Shown: positions 8,829 through 18,812, counted from the stretch's first letter. The stretch is DNA of 37,377 nucleotides from Tomitella cavernea (GCF_016599145.1 NZ_JAENKO010000044.1:1-37377); one strand, 5' to 3'. Numbers and translations are program-made. The notes: generated by a model from the letters alone, not told the origin.

Positions 8829-8943
8829 CGTCGATCCATCCTTGTCAGATGCGCTCGAGCAGAGGAACCCGGCGGCCGAGGCTCGACCGGTTCATGCTCC
8901 GAATCAGTATGTGCGCTGCCCCCGCATGCAACCGGAGGACCGT

Positions 8944-8974
8944 GCGCCCCGAGGACGCAGCCCCGCCGGGGCGC
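8944..8974 (-). terminator. GC hairpin between tex and rplS
   Basis: GCGCCCCG (8944-8951) pairs perfectly with CGGGGCGC (8967-8974) across 15 bases, and a smaller GCCCC/GGGGC stem is nested inside. It lies about 120 bases after the tex stop and 116 bases before the rplS start on the same strand. It could end tex transcription or belong to the rplS leader. I see no other feature in 8829-9094. Confidence 0.4.
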
Positions 8975-9094
8975 GCGGCGGCATGCGGCGGACGCGGACG
9001 CACCGCACCCGCCGCAGGCAACCACGTCATTGTGCCAGAACAGACGCTGGCCCGCGAAATCACCCCTTGCCGGCCGGGTTGACCGGGATCGGGT

Positions 9095-11614
9095 TCAGCG
9101 CAGCCCGGCACGGCGGAGCGCGTCGGCCATCGCACCGCCGCCGTCGCCGCCCGCGGATCGCTTGCCCCGGCCGCCGCTCCCGTCCCGGCCGCCCGCGCGC
9201 TTTCCGCCGTCGCCTTTGCCCTTACCGCCAGCGCCCTTCCCGCCAGCGCCCTTCCCGCCGGGGGTGCGGGCACCGCCGCGCGACCCCGACTCGTCGTCGA
9301 GGCGCAGGGTGAGGCTGATGCGCGAACGTTGCTCGTCGACATCGAGCACCTTCACCTTGACGACCTGCCCCGAGGACACGACCTCGTGAGGGTCCGAAAC
9401 GAACCGGTCCGACATCGCGGAGACGTGCACGAGACCGTCCTGGTGCACGCCCACGTCGATGAACGCGCCGAACGCGGCGACGTTGGTGACGACCCCCTCG
9501 AGGACCATGCCGGAACGCAGGTCCGTGATCTTCTCCACGCCCTCGGCGAAGGACGCCGTGACGAACTCGGGCCGCGGGTCGCGCCCGGGTTTTTCGAGCT
9601 CGGCGAGGATGTCGGTGACTGTGGGCACGCCGAAACGCTCGTCCGCGAAGTCCTGCGGCCGCAGCCCCCGCAGCAGCGCGGACCGCCCCATCAGGCCCGG
9701 CACGTCGTGGCCGGTGGCCTCGATAATGCGCCGCACCACCGGATACGCCTCGGGGTGCACCGCCGATGCGTCGAGCGGGTCGGTGCCCGCGGGGATCCGC
9801 AGGAACCCGGCGCACTGCTCAAACGCCTTGGGGCCCAGCCGGGCCACGTCGAGGATCTCCTTGCGCGTGCTGAACGGACCGTGGGCCTCGCGGTGCGCCA
9901 CGATGTTCTCGGCCAGCGTCGTCGCGATCCCCGACACGCGTCGCAGCAGCGGCGCCGACGCGGTGTTGACGTCGACGCCCACCGCGTTCACGGCGTCCTC
10001 CACCACCGCGTCGAGGCTGCGCGCGAGCTTCGTCTCGGACACGTCGTGCTGGTACTGCCCGACGCCGATGGATTTGGGCTCGATCTTGACGAGCTCGGCG
10101 AGCGGGTCCTGGAGCCGCCGGGCGATCGACACGGCGCCGCGCAGCGACACGTCGAGGCCCGGGAACTCGCGGGCCGCGTACTCGGACGCCGAATACACCG
10201 ACGCCCCCGCCTCGGACACCACCACCTTGCGCAGGTGCGCCGCATCCCCTGCCTTGGCTCGCGCGTGAATCCCGGCGAGCAGCTCGGCCGCCAGCACGTC
10301 GGTCTCCCGCGAGGCGGTGCCGTTGCCGATCGCGATCAGCTGCACGCCGTGCTTGTCGATCAGCGCCGCGAGCGCCGCGACAGCCTGGTCGTGACGCCGC
10401 TGCGGCGGGTGCGGGTAGACCGTCGCCGTCTCCAGCAGCTTGCCCGTGCCGTCGACGACGGCAACTTTGACACCGGTCCGGAAGCCCGGATCCAGTCCCA
10501 TCGTCGCGTGATTGCCCGCCGGGGCCGCGAGCAGCAGGTCCTTGAGGTTCTGTGCGAACACGTCCACCGCGGCGGACTCGGCGTTCTGCCGCAGCCGCAG
10601 CCGCAGGTCGATGCCCAGCGACAGCATGAGCTTGGTCCGCCACGCCCAGCGGACGGTGTCGGCCAGCCAGCCGTCCGCCGCGCGGCCGCGCGAGGCGATC
10701 CCGAACCGCGCCGCGATGGCGGTTTCGTACACCGACGCCGGCCTTGCGGCCGGGTCCGCCGCCGCATCGGCCTCCCCCGGCTCCGGGTCGAGGGTCACAC
10801 GCAGGACTTCCTCCTTCTCCCCGCGGAAGACCGCGAGGATCCGGTGCGAGGGCAGGGTGGTGAACGGTTCGGAGAACTCGAAATAGTCGGAGAACTTCGC
10901 CCCGGCCGTCTCCTGGCCGTCGCGCACCGCGGTGGACAGGCGCCCGCGGCCCCACATCGTCTCGCGCAGCTCGCCGACCAGGTCCGCGTCCTCTGCGAAA
11001 CGTTCCACCAGGATGGCCCGGGCGCCGGCGAGTGCGGCGGCGGCGGCGTCGACGCCTTTGTCCGCGTCGACGTACCGCGCGCCGGCCGTGTCCGGGTCGG
11101 TGTCGGGTTCGGTGAGCAGCAGCTCGGCGAGCGGCCCGAGGCCCGCCTTCCGGGCGATCTGCGCCTTGGTCCGCCGTTTGGGCTTGTAGGGCAGGTAGAT
11201 GTCCTCCAGCCGCGATTTGGAGTCCGCGGCGACGATGGAGTCCTGCAGCGCGGCGGTGAGCTTGCCCTGCGACGCGATGGATTCGAGCACGACGGCGCGC
11301 CGCTCGTCCAGCTCGCGCAGGTACCGCAGGCGCTCGTCGAGCCGCCGCAGTTCGGTGTCGTCCAGGCCTCCCGTGGCCTCCTTGCGGTAGCGGGCGACGA
11401 ACGGCACCGTGGCCCCGTCGTCGAGCAACGCCACCGCCGCGGCGACGCGGGATTCTGCCACCCCGAGCTCGCCGGCCACCCGCACCGTGACCGCCGGCAG
11501 CCTGCCCAACGCGGCCGAGGCCTGCGCGGCCGGATCACCCGCGGCCGGGTCGTGCGTCGCCGGTGCCCCCATCGCGGCGGTGTGCTTCGTCTCGGGCGTG
11601 TCGGACACCGTCAC
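9095..11614 (-). CDS. tex: Tex-family RNA-binding transcription accessory protein
   Basis: Tex is a cytoplasmic nucleic-acid-binding protein related to eukaryotic Spt6. The 839 residues show the N-terminal helical Tex domain with [16 protein letters not shown] and [15 protein letters not shown], then a YqgF-like RNase-H fold (GLDPGFRTG...[12 protein letters not shown]). Helix-hairpin-helix segments ([16 protein letters not shown]) follow, and an S1 domain starts near [17 protein letters not shown]. The last 60 or so residues are a Gly/Lys/Arg-rich tail with a tandem GGKGA repeat. I chose the GTG at 11614 because it overlaps the trmD stop as GTGA and has GAAGGGGG seven bases upstream. Another GTG lies two codons later, and a much longer frame upstream is only trmD read in another phase. 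Its joining to trmD is not the order I recall from mycobacteria. Confidence 0.93.
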   Translation of the reverse strand: MTVSDTPETKHTAAMGAPATHDPAAGDPAAQASAALGRLPAVTVRVAGELGVAESRVAAAVALLDDGATVPFVARYRKEATGGLDDTELRRLDERLRYLRELDERRAVVLESIASQGKLTAALQDSIVAADSKSRLEDIYLPYKPKRRTKAQIARKAGLGPLAELLLTEPDTDPDTAGARYVDADKGVDAAAAALAGARAILVERFAEDADLVGELRETMWGRGRLSTAVRDGQETAGAKFSDYFEFSEPFTTLPSHRILAVFRGEKEEVLRVTLDPEPGEADAAADPAARPASVYETAIAARFGIASRGRAADGWLADTVRWAWRTKLMLSLGIDLRLRLRQNAESAAVDVFAQNLKDLLLAAPAGNHATMGLDPGFRTGVKVAVVDGTGKLLETATVYPHPPQRRHDQAVAALAALIDKHGVQLIAIGNGTASRETDVLAAELLAGIHARAKAGDAAHLRKVVVSEAGASVYSASEYAAREFPGLDVSLRGAVSIARRLQDPLAELVKIEPKSIGVGQYQHDVSETKLARSLDAVVEDAVNAVGVDVNTASAPLLRRVSGIATTLAENIVAHREAHGPFSTRKEILDVARLGPKAFEQCAGFLRIPAGTDPLDASAVHPEAYPVVRRIIEATGHDVPGLMGRSALLRGLRPQDFADERFGVPTVTDILAELEKPGRDPRPEFVTASFAEGVEKITDLRSGMVLEGVVTNVAAFGAFIDVGVHQDGLVHVSAMSDRFVSDPHEVVSSGQVVKVKVLDVDEQRSRISLTLRLDDESGSRGGARTPGGKGAGGKGAGGKGKGDGGKRAGGRDGSGGRGKRSAGGDGGGAMADALRRAGLR

Positions 11615-12402
11615 CCGGGCCCCCTTCGTGTCGTCGGTCGTGTTCGGTCCGCCTCCGCCAGCAGGGCGTGGTCGGCCGGGCCCAGTTCCGCGGACTCGAG
11701 CAGTTCCGGGCGCCGCGCCGCCGTGCGTAGCAGAGACTGCTCCCGCCGCCAGCGATCGACCCGCATGTGGTCCCCGGACAGCAGGACCTCCGGCACGTCC
11801 AGGCCCCGCCACGAGTGCGGCCGGGTGTAGCTGGGGCCCTCGAGCAGCCCGTCGGAAAACGAATCATCCTGGTGCGAATGCGCGTTGCCCAGCACGCCGG
11901 GACGCAGCCGGGCCACCGACTCGATCATCACCATGGTGGCGACCTCGCCGCCGATCAGCACGTAGTCGCCGATGGAGACCTCCTCCACCCGCATCCGCCG
12001 CGCGGCGTCGTCGATCACCCGCTGGTCGATGCCCTCGTACCGGCCGCAGGCGAAGACGAGGTGGCGTTCCTTCGCCCACCGCTGCGCTGTCGCCTGGGAG
12101 AACGGCCTGCCCGCGGGGCTGGGCACGACGAGCAGCGCGCCGCCGGGACAGACGTCGTCGAGGGCGGCGCCCCACACGTCCGGCTTCATCACCATGCCGG
12201 GCCCCCCGCCGTACGGCGCATCGTCGACGGTGCGGTGGACGTCGTGGGTCCACTCGCGCAGGTTGTGCACGCGGATCTCGACCAACCCGCGCGCCGACGC
12301 CTTGCCCAGCAGCGACGCGCGCAGGGGCTCGAGGTACTCGGGGAAGATCGTGACGATGTCGAAACGCGCGGGAGGCTCCGCCGGATGCCCGGCGGCCGTC
12401 AC
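11611..12402 (-). CDS. trmD: tRNA (guanine-N1)-methyltransferase TrmD
   Basis: TrmD methylates G37 of tRNAs that read CNN codons, using S-adenosylmethionine, and prevents +1 frameshifting. The 263 residues contain the SPOUT trefoil-knot motifs [11 protein letters not shown] and [22 protein letters not shown] and [18 protein letters not shown], also typical, fix the identity. The chain begins with about 12 extra residues before [10 protein letters not shown]. The start overlaps the rimM stop by four bases and the stop overlaps the tex start by four, so rpsP-khpA-rimM-trmD-tex reads as one operon. Confidence 0.96.
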   Translation of the reverse strand: MTAAGHPAEPPARFDIVTIFPEYLEPLRASLLGKASARGLVEIRVHNLREWTHDVHRTVDDAPYGGGPGMVMKPDVWGAALDDVCPGGALLVVPSPAGRPFSQATAQRWAKERHLVFACGRYEGIDQRVIDDAARRMRVEEVSIGDYVLIGGEVATMVMIESVARLRPGVLGNAHSHQDDSFSDGLLEGPSYTRPHSWRGLDVPEVLLSGDHMRVDRWRREQSLLRTAARRPELLESAELGPADHALLAEADRTRPTTRRGPG

Positions 12403-12998
12403 TGCCCGTCCCCCGGCGCGGCATCGGGCGCCGCCGAGTCCGCTTCGGCGAAATCGAGCAGCCCACGCGGCGGGTCCACACGGACGAAACCGTCTGTGAG
12501 GGACACCTCGGTGACGATCGCGGAGACGAACGGGACGAGCACCTCGCCCGGGTCCGCCGGAGCCCCGTCGCCGTGCTGATCGTCGGGTTCGCGCCGGATT
12601 GCGAGAAGTTCGCCCCCGGCCGTGTGCACCACCTCGGTGACGGTGCCCAGGCGTGCGCCGTCCTGCAGCCGTGCTTCAAGGCCCTCGAGTTCGTGATCGT
12701 AGAACTCGTCGGGGTCCGTCGAGGGGGGAAGGTCGGCGCTGTCGACCATGAACAGCGTGCCGCGCAGCGCGTCCGCCGCAGCCCGGTCCGCCACGCCGGC
12801 CAGACGCAGCAGAAGCCGCCCGGCGTGCTCCCGGGCGGCTTCCACCGTGTACTCCTGTGTCGCGGACTCGCGCGGGCGGCGCCCACGCAGCACCGACCCC
12901 ACCGCAAAGCGTTCGTCCGGCGTATCGGTCCGGATCTCGACGGCGAGCTCGCCGCGGATGCCGTGCGACTTGGCGACGCGCCCGATCACAAGCTCCAT
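12399..12998 (-). CDS. rimM: Ribosome maturation factor RimM
   Basis: RimM assists assembly of the 30S head and binds ribosomal protein S19. The 199-residue protein starts [21 protein letters not shown], here given in two parts ([13 protein letters not shown], then IRGELAVE), the standard N-terminus. The PRC-barrel-like C-terminal domain contains [11 protein letters not shown] and ends in [10 protein letters not shown] plus a short Ala/Asp-rich tail. The stop overlaps the trmD start by four bases (GTGA). It lies 93 bases downstream of khpA in the same direction. Confidence 0.96.
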   Translation of the reverse strand: MELVIGRVAKSHGIRGELAVEIRTDTPDERFAVGSVLRGRRPRESATQEYTVEAAREHAGRLLLRLAGVADRAAADALRGTLFMVDSADLPPSTDPDEFYDHELEGLEARLQDGARLGTVTEVVHTAGGELLAIRREPDDQHGDGAPADPGEVLVPFVSAIVTEVSLTDGFVRVDPPRGLLDFAEADSAAPDAAPGDGQ

Positions 12999-13091
12999 GA
13001 CAGTGTCCGTCCTCTGCTGCTCAGCTCGTGCGTGCGCCGCTCCGCGCGGTACGGGCCCGGCGGCCAGGTGCGATCTCAGCGGTGGCGCATC

Positions 13092-13337
13092 TCAGCGGTC
13101 GGTGTCGACGACATCCACGCGGATGCCGCGACCCCCGACGCTGGAGACGACCGTCCGCAGCGCGGTGGCCGTGCGCCCGCCGCGGCCGATGACCTTGCCC
13201 AGATCGTCCGGGTGCACATGCACCTCGACCGTCTGTCCGCGGCGGTTGCTGACGAGGTCCACCTGGACGTCGTCAGGATTGTCCACGATGCCGCGCACCA
13301 GGTGGTCCACGGCGTCCGCGACGACCTCTGCGTTCAC
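13092..13337 (-). CDS. khpA: KH-domain RNA-binding protein KhpA
   Basis: Small single-KH RNA-binding protein (81 residues) of the KhpA/YlqC family; in Firmicutes it pairs with KhpB/EloR in RNA control and cell elongation. The GXXG loop is visible as VIGRGGRTA, flanked by the KH helices. The GTG start at 13337 overlaps the rpsP stop by four bases. The rpsP-khpA-rimM-trmD order is conserved widely, which supports the call. M. tuberculosis Rv2908c is the counterpart I would expect. Confidence 0.94.
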   Translation of the reverse strand: MNAEVVADAVDHLVRGIVDNPDDVQVDLVSNRRGQTVEVHVHPDDLGKVIGRGGRTATALRTVVSSVGGRGIRVDVVDTDR

Positions 13338-13804
13338 TTGTCCGCGGCCTCGGCGGCCTCGTCGGACTTGGACTCGCCGGCGGGCGCCTCGTCCGCCGCG
13401 GCCTCGTCGGACTTCTTGGCGGGCTTCTTCTTGGCGGTGACGGCCTCGGTGACCGGGGCGCTCTCCGCCTCGGCCAGCGCCGCGTTGAACAGGTCCAGCT
13501 TCGAGGGCTTGGCCTCGGCGACCTTGAGGGTGCCCTCGGCGCCCGGCAGGCCCTTGAACTTCTGCCAGTCGCCGGTCACCTTCAGCAGGCCCAGCACCGG
13601 CTCGGTGGGCTGCGCGCCGACGCTCAGCCAGTACTGCACACGCTCCGAGTCGATCTCGATGATGCTCGGCTCTTCCTTGGGCTGGTACCGGCCGATGGTC
13701 TCGATGGCGCGGCCGTTGCGGCGGGTGCGCGCGTCGGCCACGATGACGCGGTACTGGGGGGTGCGGATCTTGCCGAGTCGGGTGAGCTTGATCTTGACAG
13801 ACAC
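13334..13804 (-). CDS. rpsP: 30S ribosomal protein S16 (bS16)
   Basis: Small-subunit protein needed for 30S assembly. The first 85 or so residues are a standard bS16, with [25 protein letters not shown] and ETIGRYQP. About 50 more residues form an Ala/Glu/Lys-rich tail with the patches [12 protein letters not shown] and [12 protein letters not shown]. Such tails are common in actinobacteria. The GTG at 13804 is preceded by AAGGAG nine bases upstream. It is the first gene of the operon that runs through khpA, rimM, trmD and probably tex. Confidence 0.96.
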   Translation of the reverse strand: MSVKIKLTRLGKIRTPQYRVIVADARTRRNGRAIETIGRYQPKEEPSIIEIDSERVQYWLSVGAQPTEPVLGLLKVTGDWQKFKGLPGAEGTLKVAEAKPSKLDLFNAALAEAESAPVTEAVTAKKKPAKKSDEAAADEAPAGESKSDEAAEAADK

Positions 13805-13928
13805 TGCTGTGGTCTCCTTGATGATGTCACGTGCAATTCAGCGGCGCCCCACGGCTCGGGACACCCGGTTTTGCCTCTTTCCTGTGACCGCCGCGCGGCA
13901 CGGAACCGGAAGCGGCGAGCGCCTGACA

Positions 13929-13956
13929 TTCTGCCAGAACCCCCGCGGCGGCAGAA
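13929..13956 (-). terminator. Candidate terminator after the ffh-amidohydrolase operon
   Basis: TTCTGCC (13929-13935) and GGCAGAA (13950-13956) form 7-base perfect arms around 14 bases. The hairpin starts 19 bases after the amidohydrolase stop in the direction of transcription and precedes the rpsP promoter region. No strong U-tract follows. Confidence 0.5.
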
Positions 13957-13974
13957 ATCCGACCGTCCGCCGCG

Positions 13975-15126
13975 CTAGGCGTGCACCGCGGGGGCGACCG
14001 GCACCCCGCCCGCGACGACGAGAGCGGGCGCACGGAGCACGCCCGGGTCATCACGCGGGTCGGCGGAATAGACCACAAGGTCCGCCCGCGACTCCTCGCG
14101 GTCCAGACCGTAGAGCCCCCCAGGGGACTCGTCCGCACCGGTGAGCCACCGGCGCCCGCGCCACGACGCCGCGGCCACCGCGCCCTCGGTGCCGAGGCCG
14201 GCCGCGGCCAGCGCCTCGACCTCGTCGACGATGCGGCCGTGGTCGATCATCCCGCCGGCGTCCGTCCCCGAATACACGGGAATCCCCGCGTCGAGCACCG
14301 AACGCATAGTCTCGCCCAGCCGCCTGTGCAGCGCCCGCATGTGCCGCGCGTAGTGCGGATAGCGCGTGGCACTGTCGGCGATGTCCGGGAAGTTGGCGAT
14401 GTTGATCAGCGTGGGGACCAGCGCGGTGCCCCGGCTGCGCATCATGTCGATGGTGTCGGCGGTCAGCCCCGTGCCGTGCTCGATGCAGTCGATGCCGGCG
14501 CGCAGTAGGCCCGGCAGCGCATCCTCGCCGAACACGTGCGCGGTGACCCTCGCCCCGACCGCATGTGCGCGGGCAATGGCCTGGGCAAGGATGTCGTCGT
14601 CCCAGAGCGGAGCCAGGTCTCCGACCGACCGGTCGATCCAATCGCCCACGAGCTTCACCCAGCCGTCACCGGCGCGCGCCTGCTCCTCGACCGCGTCCGG
14701 CAACTGCGCCGGATCGTCGAGGGCCAGCCCGAGCTCGCGCAGGTAGCGTTTCGGCCGCGCCAGGTGCTGCCCGGCGCGGATGATCCGCGGCAGGCCCGGG
14801 ACCTCGTCGAGGCCCCGCGTGTCGACGGGCACGCCGCAGTCGCGGACCAGCAGCACCCCGCGGTCGCGTTCGAGGCGCGCCTGCGCGAGGCATTCGTCGG
14901 GGCCGACGCCGCGGCTGCCGCGCCCGACGCCGACGTGGCAGTGCGCGTCCACCAGGCCGGGGAGCAGCCAGCCCCCGTCGCAGAGGTCCCGCGCACCGGC
15001 GACCGGCGCGGTGGAGAGCCGTCCGCGGTGCAGATACCACTCGACGCGCTCGCCGCTGGGAAACGCGGTGCCCCGGATCCGCCACGGACCCTCGTCCCCG
15101 GGGCGCGGCGCGGCGGCCCCGGTCAC
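13975..15126 (-). CDS. Amidohydrolase superfamily protein, imidazolonepropionase/prolidase-like
   Basis: Cytoplasmic metal-dependent hydrolase with a TIM-barrel fold; the substrate is unknown. The 383 residues contain LVDAHCHVG (HxH metal ligands, residues 62 and 64), GWVKLVGDW (likely carboxylated-Lys bridge), VTAHVFG, CIEHGTG and YSGTDAGG. Together these are the metal-binding His/Lys/His/His/Asp set of subtype-I amidohydrolases. The GTG start overlaps the ffh stop by four bases (GTGA), so it is co-transcribed with ffh. A homologue sits beside ffh in mycobacteria (Rv2915c), so this is the conserved neighbour rather than an acquisition. Confidence 0.88.
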   Translation of the reverse strand: MTGAAAPRPGDEGPWRIRGTAFPSGERVEWYLHRGRLSTAPVAGARDLCDGGWLLPGLVDAHCHVGVGRGSRGVGPDECLAQARLERDRGVLLVRDCGVPVDTRGLDEVPGLPRIIRAGQHLARPKRYLRELGLALDDPAQLPDAVEEQARAGDGWVKLVGDWIDRSVGDLAPLWDDDILAQAIARAHAVGARVTAHVFGEDALPGLLRAGIDCIEHGTGLTADTIDMMRSRGTALVPTLINIANFPDIADSATRYPHYARHMRALHRRLGETMRSVLDAGIPVYSGTDAGGMIDHGRIVDEVEALAAAGLGTEGAVAAASWRGRRWLTGADESPGGLYGLDREESRADLVVYSADPRDDPGVLRAPALVVAGGVPVAPAVHA

Positions 15127-16712
15127 TTCGCCTTGCCGTCCTGTCCGGGCAGTTTGAGCTGGGACAGGTCGATGCCCTCGAGGCCCGGGGGCGTCTCGTC
15201 GAGGCCCTTCGGCATTGACGACAGGTCCGGCATCCCGCCTGGCATCCCCGGGAATCCGCCCGGCATGCCGCCGGGGAAACCGCCCTTGACCTTGGGCGGT
15301 GTGGGTCCGCGTCCCGTTTTCTTGCCCTTCTTCCCCTTCTTGCTCCGCTTGCCTTTGCCCTTGCCGAAGCCGCCCGGGCCGCCCATGCGGCCGGCCATGG
15401 CCGACATCATCTTGCGCGCCTCGAAGAACCTGTCGACGAGCTGGTTGACCTCGGTGACCGTCACCCCGGACCCGTTGGCGATGCGCAGGCGGCGCGAGCC
15501 GTTGATGATCTTCGGGTTGTCGCGCTCGGCCGGGGTCATGCCGCGGATGATCGCCTGGACCCGGTCGAGCTGCTTCTCATCGACCTGGCCCAGCGCCTCC
15601 TTCATGTCCCCGGCGCCGGGGAGCATGCCGACGAGGTTGGCCAGCGGCCCCATTTTGCGGATGGCCATCATCTGCTCGAGGAAGTCCTCCAGCGTGAGCT
15701 CGCCGCTGCCGATCTTCTGCGCCGTGGCTTCGGCCTGCTGCGCGTCGAAGACCTGTTCCGCCTGCTCGATCAGGCTGAGCAGGTCGCCCATGCCCAGGAT
15801 GCGGCTCGACATGCGGTCCGGGTGGAACACGTCGAAATCGCCGAGCTTCTCGCCGGTGGAGGCGAACATGATCGGGCGGCCGGTCACCTGCCGGACGCTC
15901 AGCGCGGCGCCGCCGCGCGCGTCGCCGTCGAGCTTGGTGAGGACCACGCCCGTGAACCCGACACCCTCGCGGAAGGCGTCCGCGGTGCTCACGGCATCCT
16001 GGCCGACCATGGCGTCCAGCACGAACAGGACCTCGTCCGGCTGCACGGCGTCGCGGATGTCCGCGGCCTGCTTCATCAGCACCTCGTCGACGCCCAGCCG
16101 TCCGGCGGTATCGACGATGACGACGTCGTGGACCTTGGTGCGGGCCTCGTCGACGCCCGCGCGCGCCACGGCGACCGGGTCGCCGACGCCGGCCCCTTGC
16201 GCCTCGCCCTCGCTGCTGGCCCCTGGGTGCGGCGCGTACACGGGCACCCCGGCCTGCTCGCCGACCACCTTGAGCTGCGTGACGGCGTTGGGCCGTTGCA
16301 GGTCGCAGGCGACGAGCATCGGGGTGTGCCCCTGCGCGCGCAGCCACACCGCCAGCTTGCCGGCCAGCGTGGTCTTGCCCGCACCCTGCAGGCCCGCGAG
16401 CATGATCACCGTGGGCGGCGTTTTGGCCAGGTTCAGCCGCCGGGTCTCGCCGCCGAGGATGCCGATGAGCTCCTCGTTGACGATCTTGACCACTTGCTGC
16501 GCCGGGTTGAGCGCGCCGGAGACCTCCGCCCCCTTGGCGCGTTCCTTGATGTTCTTGATGAACTCGCGGACCACGGGGAGCGCGACGTCGGCCTCGAGCA
16601 GGGCCAGGCGGATCTCGCGGCAAGTGGCGTCGATATCGGCGGGCGACAGCTTGCCCTTGCCGCGCAGGTCCTTGAGCGACGAGGTGAGTCTGTCGGAGAG
16701 GGATTCGAACAC
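15123..16712 (-). CDS. ffh: Signal recognition particle GTPase Ffh
   Basis: Protein subunit of SRP, which binds 4.5S RNA and signal sequences and delivers ribosomes to FtsY. The 529 residues show an N domain, then the G domain with GLQGAGKT (107-114), DTAGRLGVDE and TKLDGDARGG. The Met-rich M domain contains LRIANGSGVTVTEVNQL, the RNA-binding stretch. The tail is Gly/Lys/Met/Pro-rich. The start is the GTG at 16712, giving MFESLSDRLTSS as in other Ffh proteins, with GGGAG eight bases upstream. An open extension further upstream has no Ffh similarity. Confidence 0.97.
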   Translation of the reverse strand: MFESLSDRLTSSLKDLRGKGKLSPADIDATCREIRLALLEADVALPVVREFIKNIKERAKGAEVSGALNPAQQVVKIVNEELIGILGGETRRLNLAKTPPTVIMLAGLQGAGKTTLAGKLAVWLRAQGHTPMLVACDLQRPNAVTQLKVVGEQAGVPVYAPHPGASSEGEAQGAGVGDPVAVARAGVDEARTKVHDVVIVDTAGRLGVDEVLMKQAADIRDAVQPDEVLFVLDAMVGQDAVSTADAFREGVGFTGVVLTKLDGDARGGAALSVRQVTGRPIMFASTGEKLGDFDVFHPDRMSSRILGMGDLLSLIEQAEQVFDAQQAEATAQKIGSGELTLEDFLEQMMAIRKMGPLANLVGMLPGAGDMKEALGQVDEKQLDRVQAIIRGMTPAERDNPKIINGSRRLRIANGSGVTVTEVNQLVDRFFEARKMMSAMAGRMGGPGGFGKGKGKRSKKGKKGKKTGRGPTPPKVKGGFPGGMPGGFPGMPGGMPDLSSMPKGLDETPPGLEGIDLSQLKLPGQDGKAK

Positions 16713-16748
16713 CGGTTGCGCTCCCGTTCGCTTGCTCTGGTGGTGTAT

Positions 16749-16780
16749 CGGGGTGCCGCACGCAGGACTGCGGCACCCCG
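16749..16780 (-). terminator. 11-bp perfect hairpin between glnB and ffh
   Basis: CGGGGTGCCGC (16749-16759) pairs with GCGGCACCCCG (16770-16780) around a 10-base loop. It is the strongest short stem in the core region. It lies 90 bases after the glnB stop and 37 bases before the ffh start on the same strand, consistent with termination of the amt-glnB transcript. It lacks a U-tract, and a role in the ffh leader is also possible. Confidence 0.6.
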
Positions 16781-16869
16781 ACAGCCTAGCGAGTGCGCCG
16801 CCGCCGCCGCGCGGGCGCACCGCACGGGCCCTTCCCGCCGCTCCCCGGCGGGATCACGCCCCGGCCGAA

Positions 16870-17223
16870 TCACACCGCGTCCGCGCCCTGCTCCCCGGTG
16901 CGCACACGCACCACCTGCTCGACCCGGGTCACCCACACCTTGCCGTCGCCGACCCGGCCGACGTCGCCGTCACCGGACCGGGCCGCCGCGACGAGCGCGG
17001 CGACCACCGCGTCGACGGCGGTGTCGGCGACGACCACCTCCACCTTGGCCTTCGTGTGCATGTCCACCGCGAACTCGCTGCCCCGGTAGAGCTCGGTGTG
17101 CCCTTTCTGCCGTCCGCGGCCGCGCACTTCGGTCACCGTCATCCCATGCACCCCCGCGGCGCTCAGCGCCGCCTCGACCTCATCGAGCGCCACGGGGCGG
17201 ATGATTGCGGTCACGAGCTTCAC
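16870..17223 (-). CDS. glnB: Nitrogen regulatory protein P-II (GlnB/GlnK)
   Basis: Trimeric P-II signalling protein that senses ATP/ADP and 2-oxoglutarate and blocks AmtB. The 117 residues begin MKLVTAIIRP. The T-loop segment GRQKGHTELYRG contains the Tyr that is uridylylated or adenylylated in relatives, and VGDGKVWVTRVEQVVRVRTGE is the C-loop (here VGDGKVWVT and EQVVRVRTGE). The GTG at 17223 has AAGGAG five bases upstream; longer open frames upstream are not P-II-like. It lies 101 bases downstream of amt on the same strand. The glnD gene that normally follows is absent; ffh comes next. Confidence 0.95.
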   Translation of the reverse strand: MKLVTAIIRPVALDEVEAALSAAGVHGMTVTEVRGRGRQKGHTELYRGSEFAVDMHTKAKVEVVVADTAVDAVVAALVAAARSGDGDVGRVGDGKVWVTRVEQVVRVRTGEQGADAV

Positions 17224-17324
17224 GTGGACTCCTTCGTCGTGGCCCGAGGGCGGGGGTTCCGGAAGCGCCGGGGACGCTGTCGCGACGACCGGCGCCATGT
17301 GCAGCGGCGCCGCCGGCGTGGGCC

Positions 17325-18812
17325 TCACGACGGCCCGCGCCTGCCGCCGGTCACCGCATACTCACGATCCTGCCCCGCTGCGGCCGGTTCGGCATCCCGG
17401 ACGCCGGACTCCGCGGCGGAATGGCCGATGCCGGCGTGCCCGGGACCGGACACCTGCCGGCCGGCGGCGCGGCCCCAGTCGTAGGCGGACTCGGCGTGCT
17501 GGCTCAGATCGATCCCGGCGATCTCGTCCTCCGGGTCCACCCGCAGCCCCATGCATGCCCGCACCGCCAGAGCGATCACCGTCGTCGCGACGGCAGCGTA
17601 GGCCATCACCGCCGCCGCGCCGACGGCCTGCCGCCACAGCTGGTCGGCCCCGCCGCCGTAGAACAACCCGTCCACGCCGGTGGGCGCGGCGGACGTGGCG
17701 AACAGCCCCACCAGCAGCGTTCCGATGAGCCCGCCGACCAGGTGCACACCGACCACGTCGAGCGAATCGTCGTAGCCGAGGCGGAACTTGACGCCTACCG
17801 CCAGGGCGCAGGCCGCACCCGAGGCCACGCCGATCACCAGCGCCCCCACCACGTCGACCGACGCGCACGCGGGGGTGATGCCCACCAGGCCCGCGACGAC
17901 CCCGGAGGCCGCGCCCAGCGTGGTGTGGTGGCCGTCGCGGACTCTCTCGACCACAAGCCAGGCGAGCATGCCGGCGCAGGCCGCCACGATCGTCATCACC
18001 AGGACCGACGCCGCCGCGCCGTCGGCCGCCAGCGCGGACCCGGAGTTGAATCCGATCCACCCGAACCACAGCAGCGCCACGCCGACCATCACCAGTGTCA
18101 GGTTGTGCGGCCGCGACGGGTGCGTGCGCCACCCCCGGCGCACGCCGAGCACCGTCGCGAGCACCAGCGCCGCCACGCCGGCGTTGATGTGCACCGCGGT
18201 GCCGCCGGCGAAATCGATGGCGTGCAGGTCCGAGATGATCCAGCCGCCCTCGTCCGAGACCAGGCCGTCCGCGGCGAACACCCAGTGCGCCACCGGAAAG
18301 TACACGAGGACCGCCCAGATCCCCGCGAACACCAGCCATGCGGAGAATTTCATCCGGTCCGCGACGGCCCCGGAGATCAGCGCCACCGTGATCGAGGCGA
18401 ACATGAGCTGGAAGATCACGAAGGCCGCGGCCGGGATGGTGCCCACCAGCGGGGCGTTCCCCGCCCCCTCGGGCAGAATGCCGCCGAGCGCGGCGAAGTC
18501 GAACGGGTCGCCGATGACTCCGCCGAGCGAATCGCCGAACACCGCCGAGAAGCCGAAAAGCACCCAGAGCACCCCGACGACACCGAGCGCGCTGAAGCTC
18601 ATCATGATCATGTTCAGTACGCTTCGCGCCCGCACCATGCCGCCGTAGAAGAACGCGAGTCCCGGCGTCATCAGCATGACCAGCCCCGCGCTGATCAGCA
18701 CCCACGCCGTATTCCCCGGGTCCGGCACCCCCGCCCCGAGCGCCTGCAGCACGACCCCGTCCGGGGCGACCGCCTCCCACCCCGATCCCGTCATCTTCGA
18801 CACGCGGACCAC
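17325..18812 (-). CDS. amtB: Ammonium transporter Amt
   Basis: Trimeric membrane channel for ammonium. The 495 residues contain 11 or so hydrophobic segments. Conserved features include GLAFFYGGMVR after the first segment, VADRMKFSAW with the conserved Asp, DFAGGTAVHINAG with the first pore His (about 208), and GVHLVGGLIGTL with the second pore His. The cytoplasmic C-terminal tail (about 75 residues) is hydrophilic and longer than in E. coli. The GTG at 18812 follows GGGAGG closely; a GTG at 18803 and an ATG at 18794 are alternatives. The order amt-glnB indicates the usual functional pair, with P-II plugging the transporter when nitrogen is plentiful. Confidence 0.95.
   Translation of the reverse strand: MVRVSKMTGSGWEAVAPDGVVLQALGAGVPDPGNTAWVLISAGLVMLMTPGLAFFYGGMVRARSVLNMIMMSFSALGVVGVLWVLFGFSAVFGDSLGGVIGDPFDFAALGGILPEGAGNAPLVGTIPAAAFVIFQLMFASITVALISGAVADRMKFSAWLVFAGIWAVLVYFPVAHWVFAADGLVSDEGGWIISDLHAIDFAGGTAVHINAGVAALVLATVLGVRRGWRTHPSRPHNLTLVMVGVALLWFGWIGFNSGSALAADGAAASVLVMTIVAACAGMLAWLVVERVRDGHHTTLGAASGVVAGLVGITPACASVDVVGALVIGVASGAACALAVGVKFRLGYDDSLDVVGVHLVGGLIGTLLVGLFATSAAPTGVDGLFYGGGADQLWRQAVGAAAVMAYAAVATTVIALAVRACMGLRVDPEDEIAGIDLSQHAESAYDWGRAAGRQVSGPGHAGIGHSAAESGVRDAEPAAAGQDREYAVTGGRRGPS

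Noticed and set aside
9329-11830. 833-codon plus-strand frame opposite tex
   Set aside because: Antisense shadow of a firmly identified Tex protein; its composition is Arg/His/Gly-rich with no motif.
14536-17484. 982-codon plus-strand frame opposite the amidohydrolase, ffh and glnB
   Set aside because: Spans several genes with clear families on the other strand and has no domain of its own.
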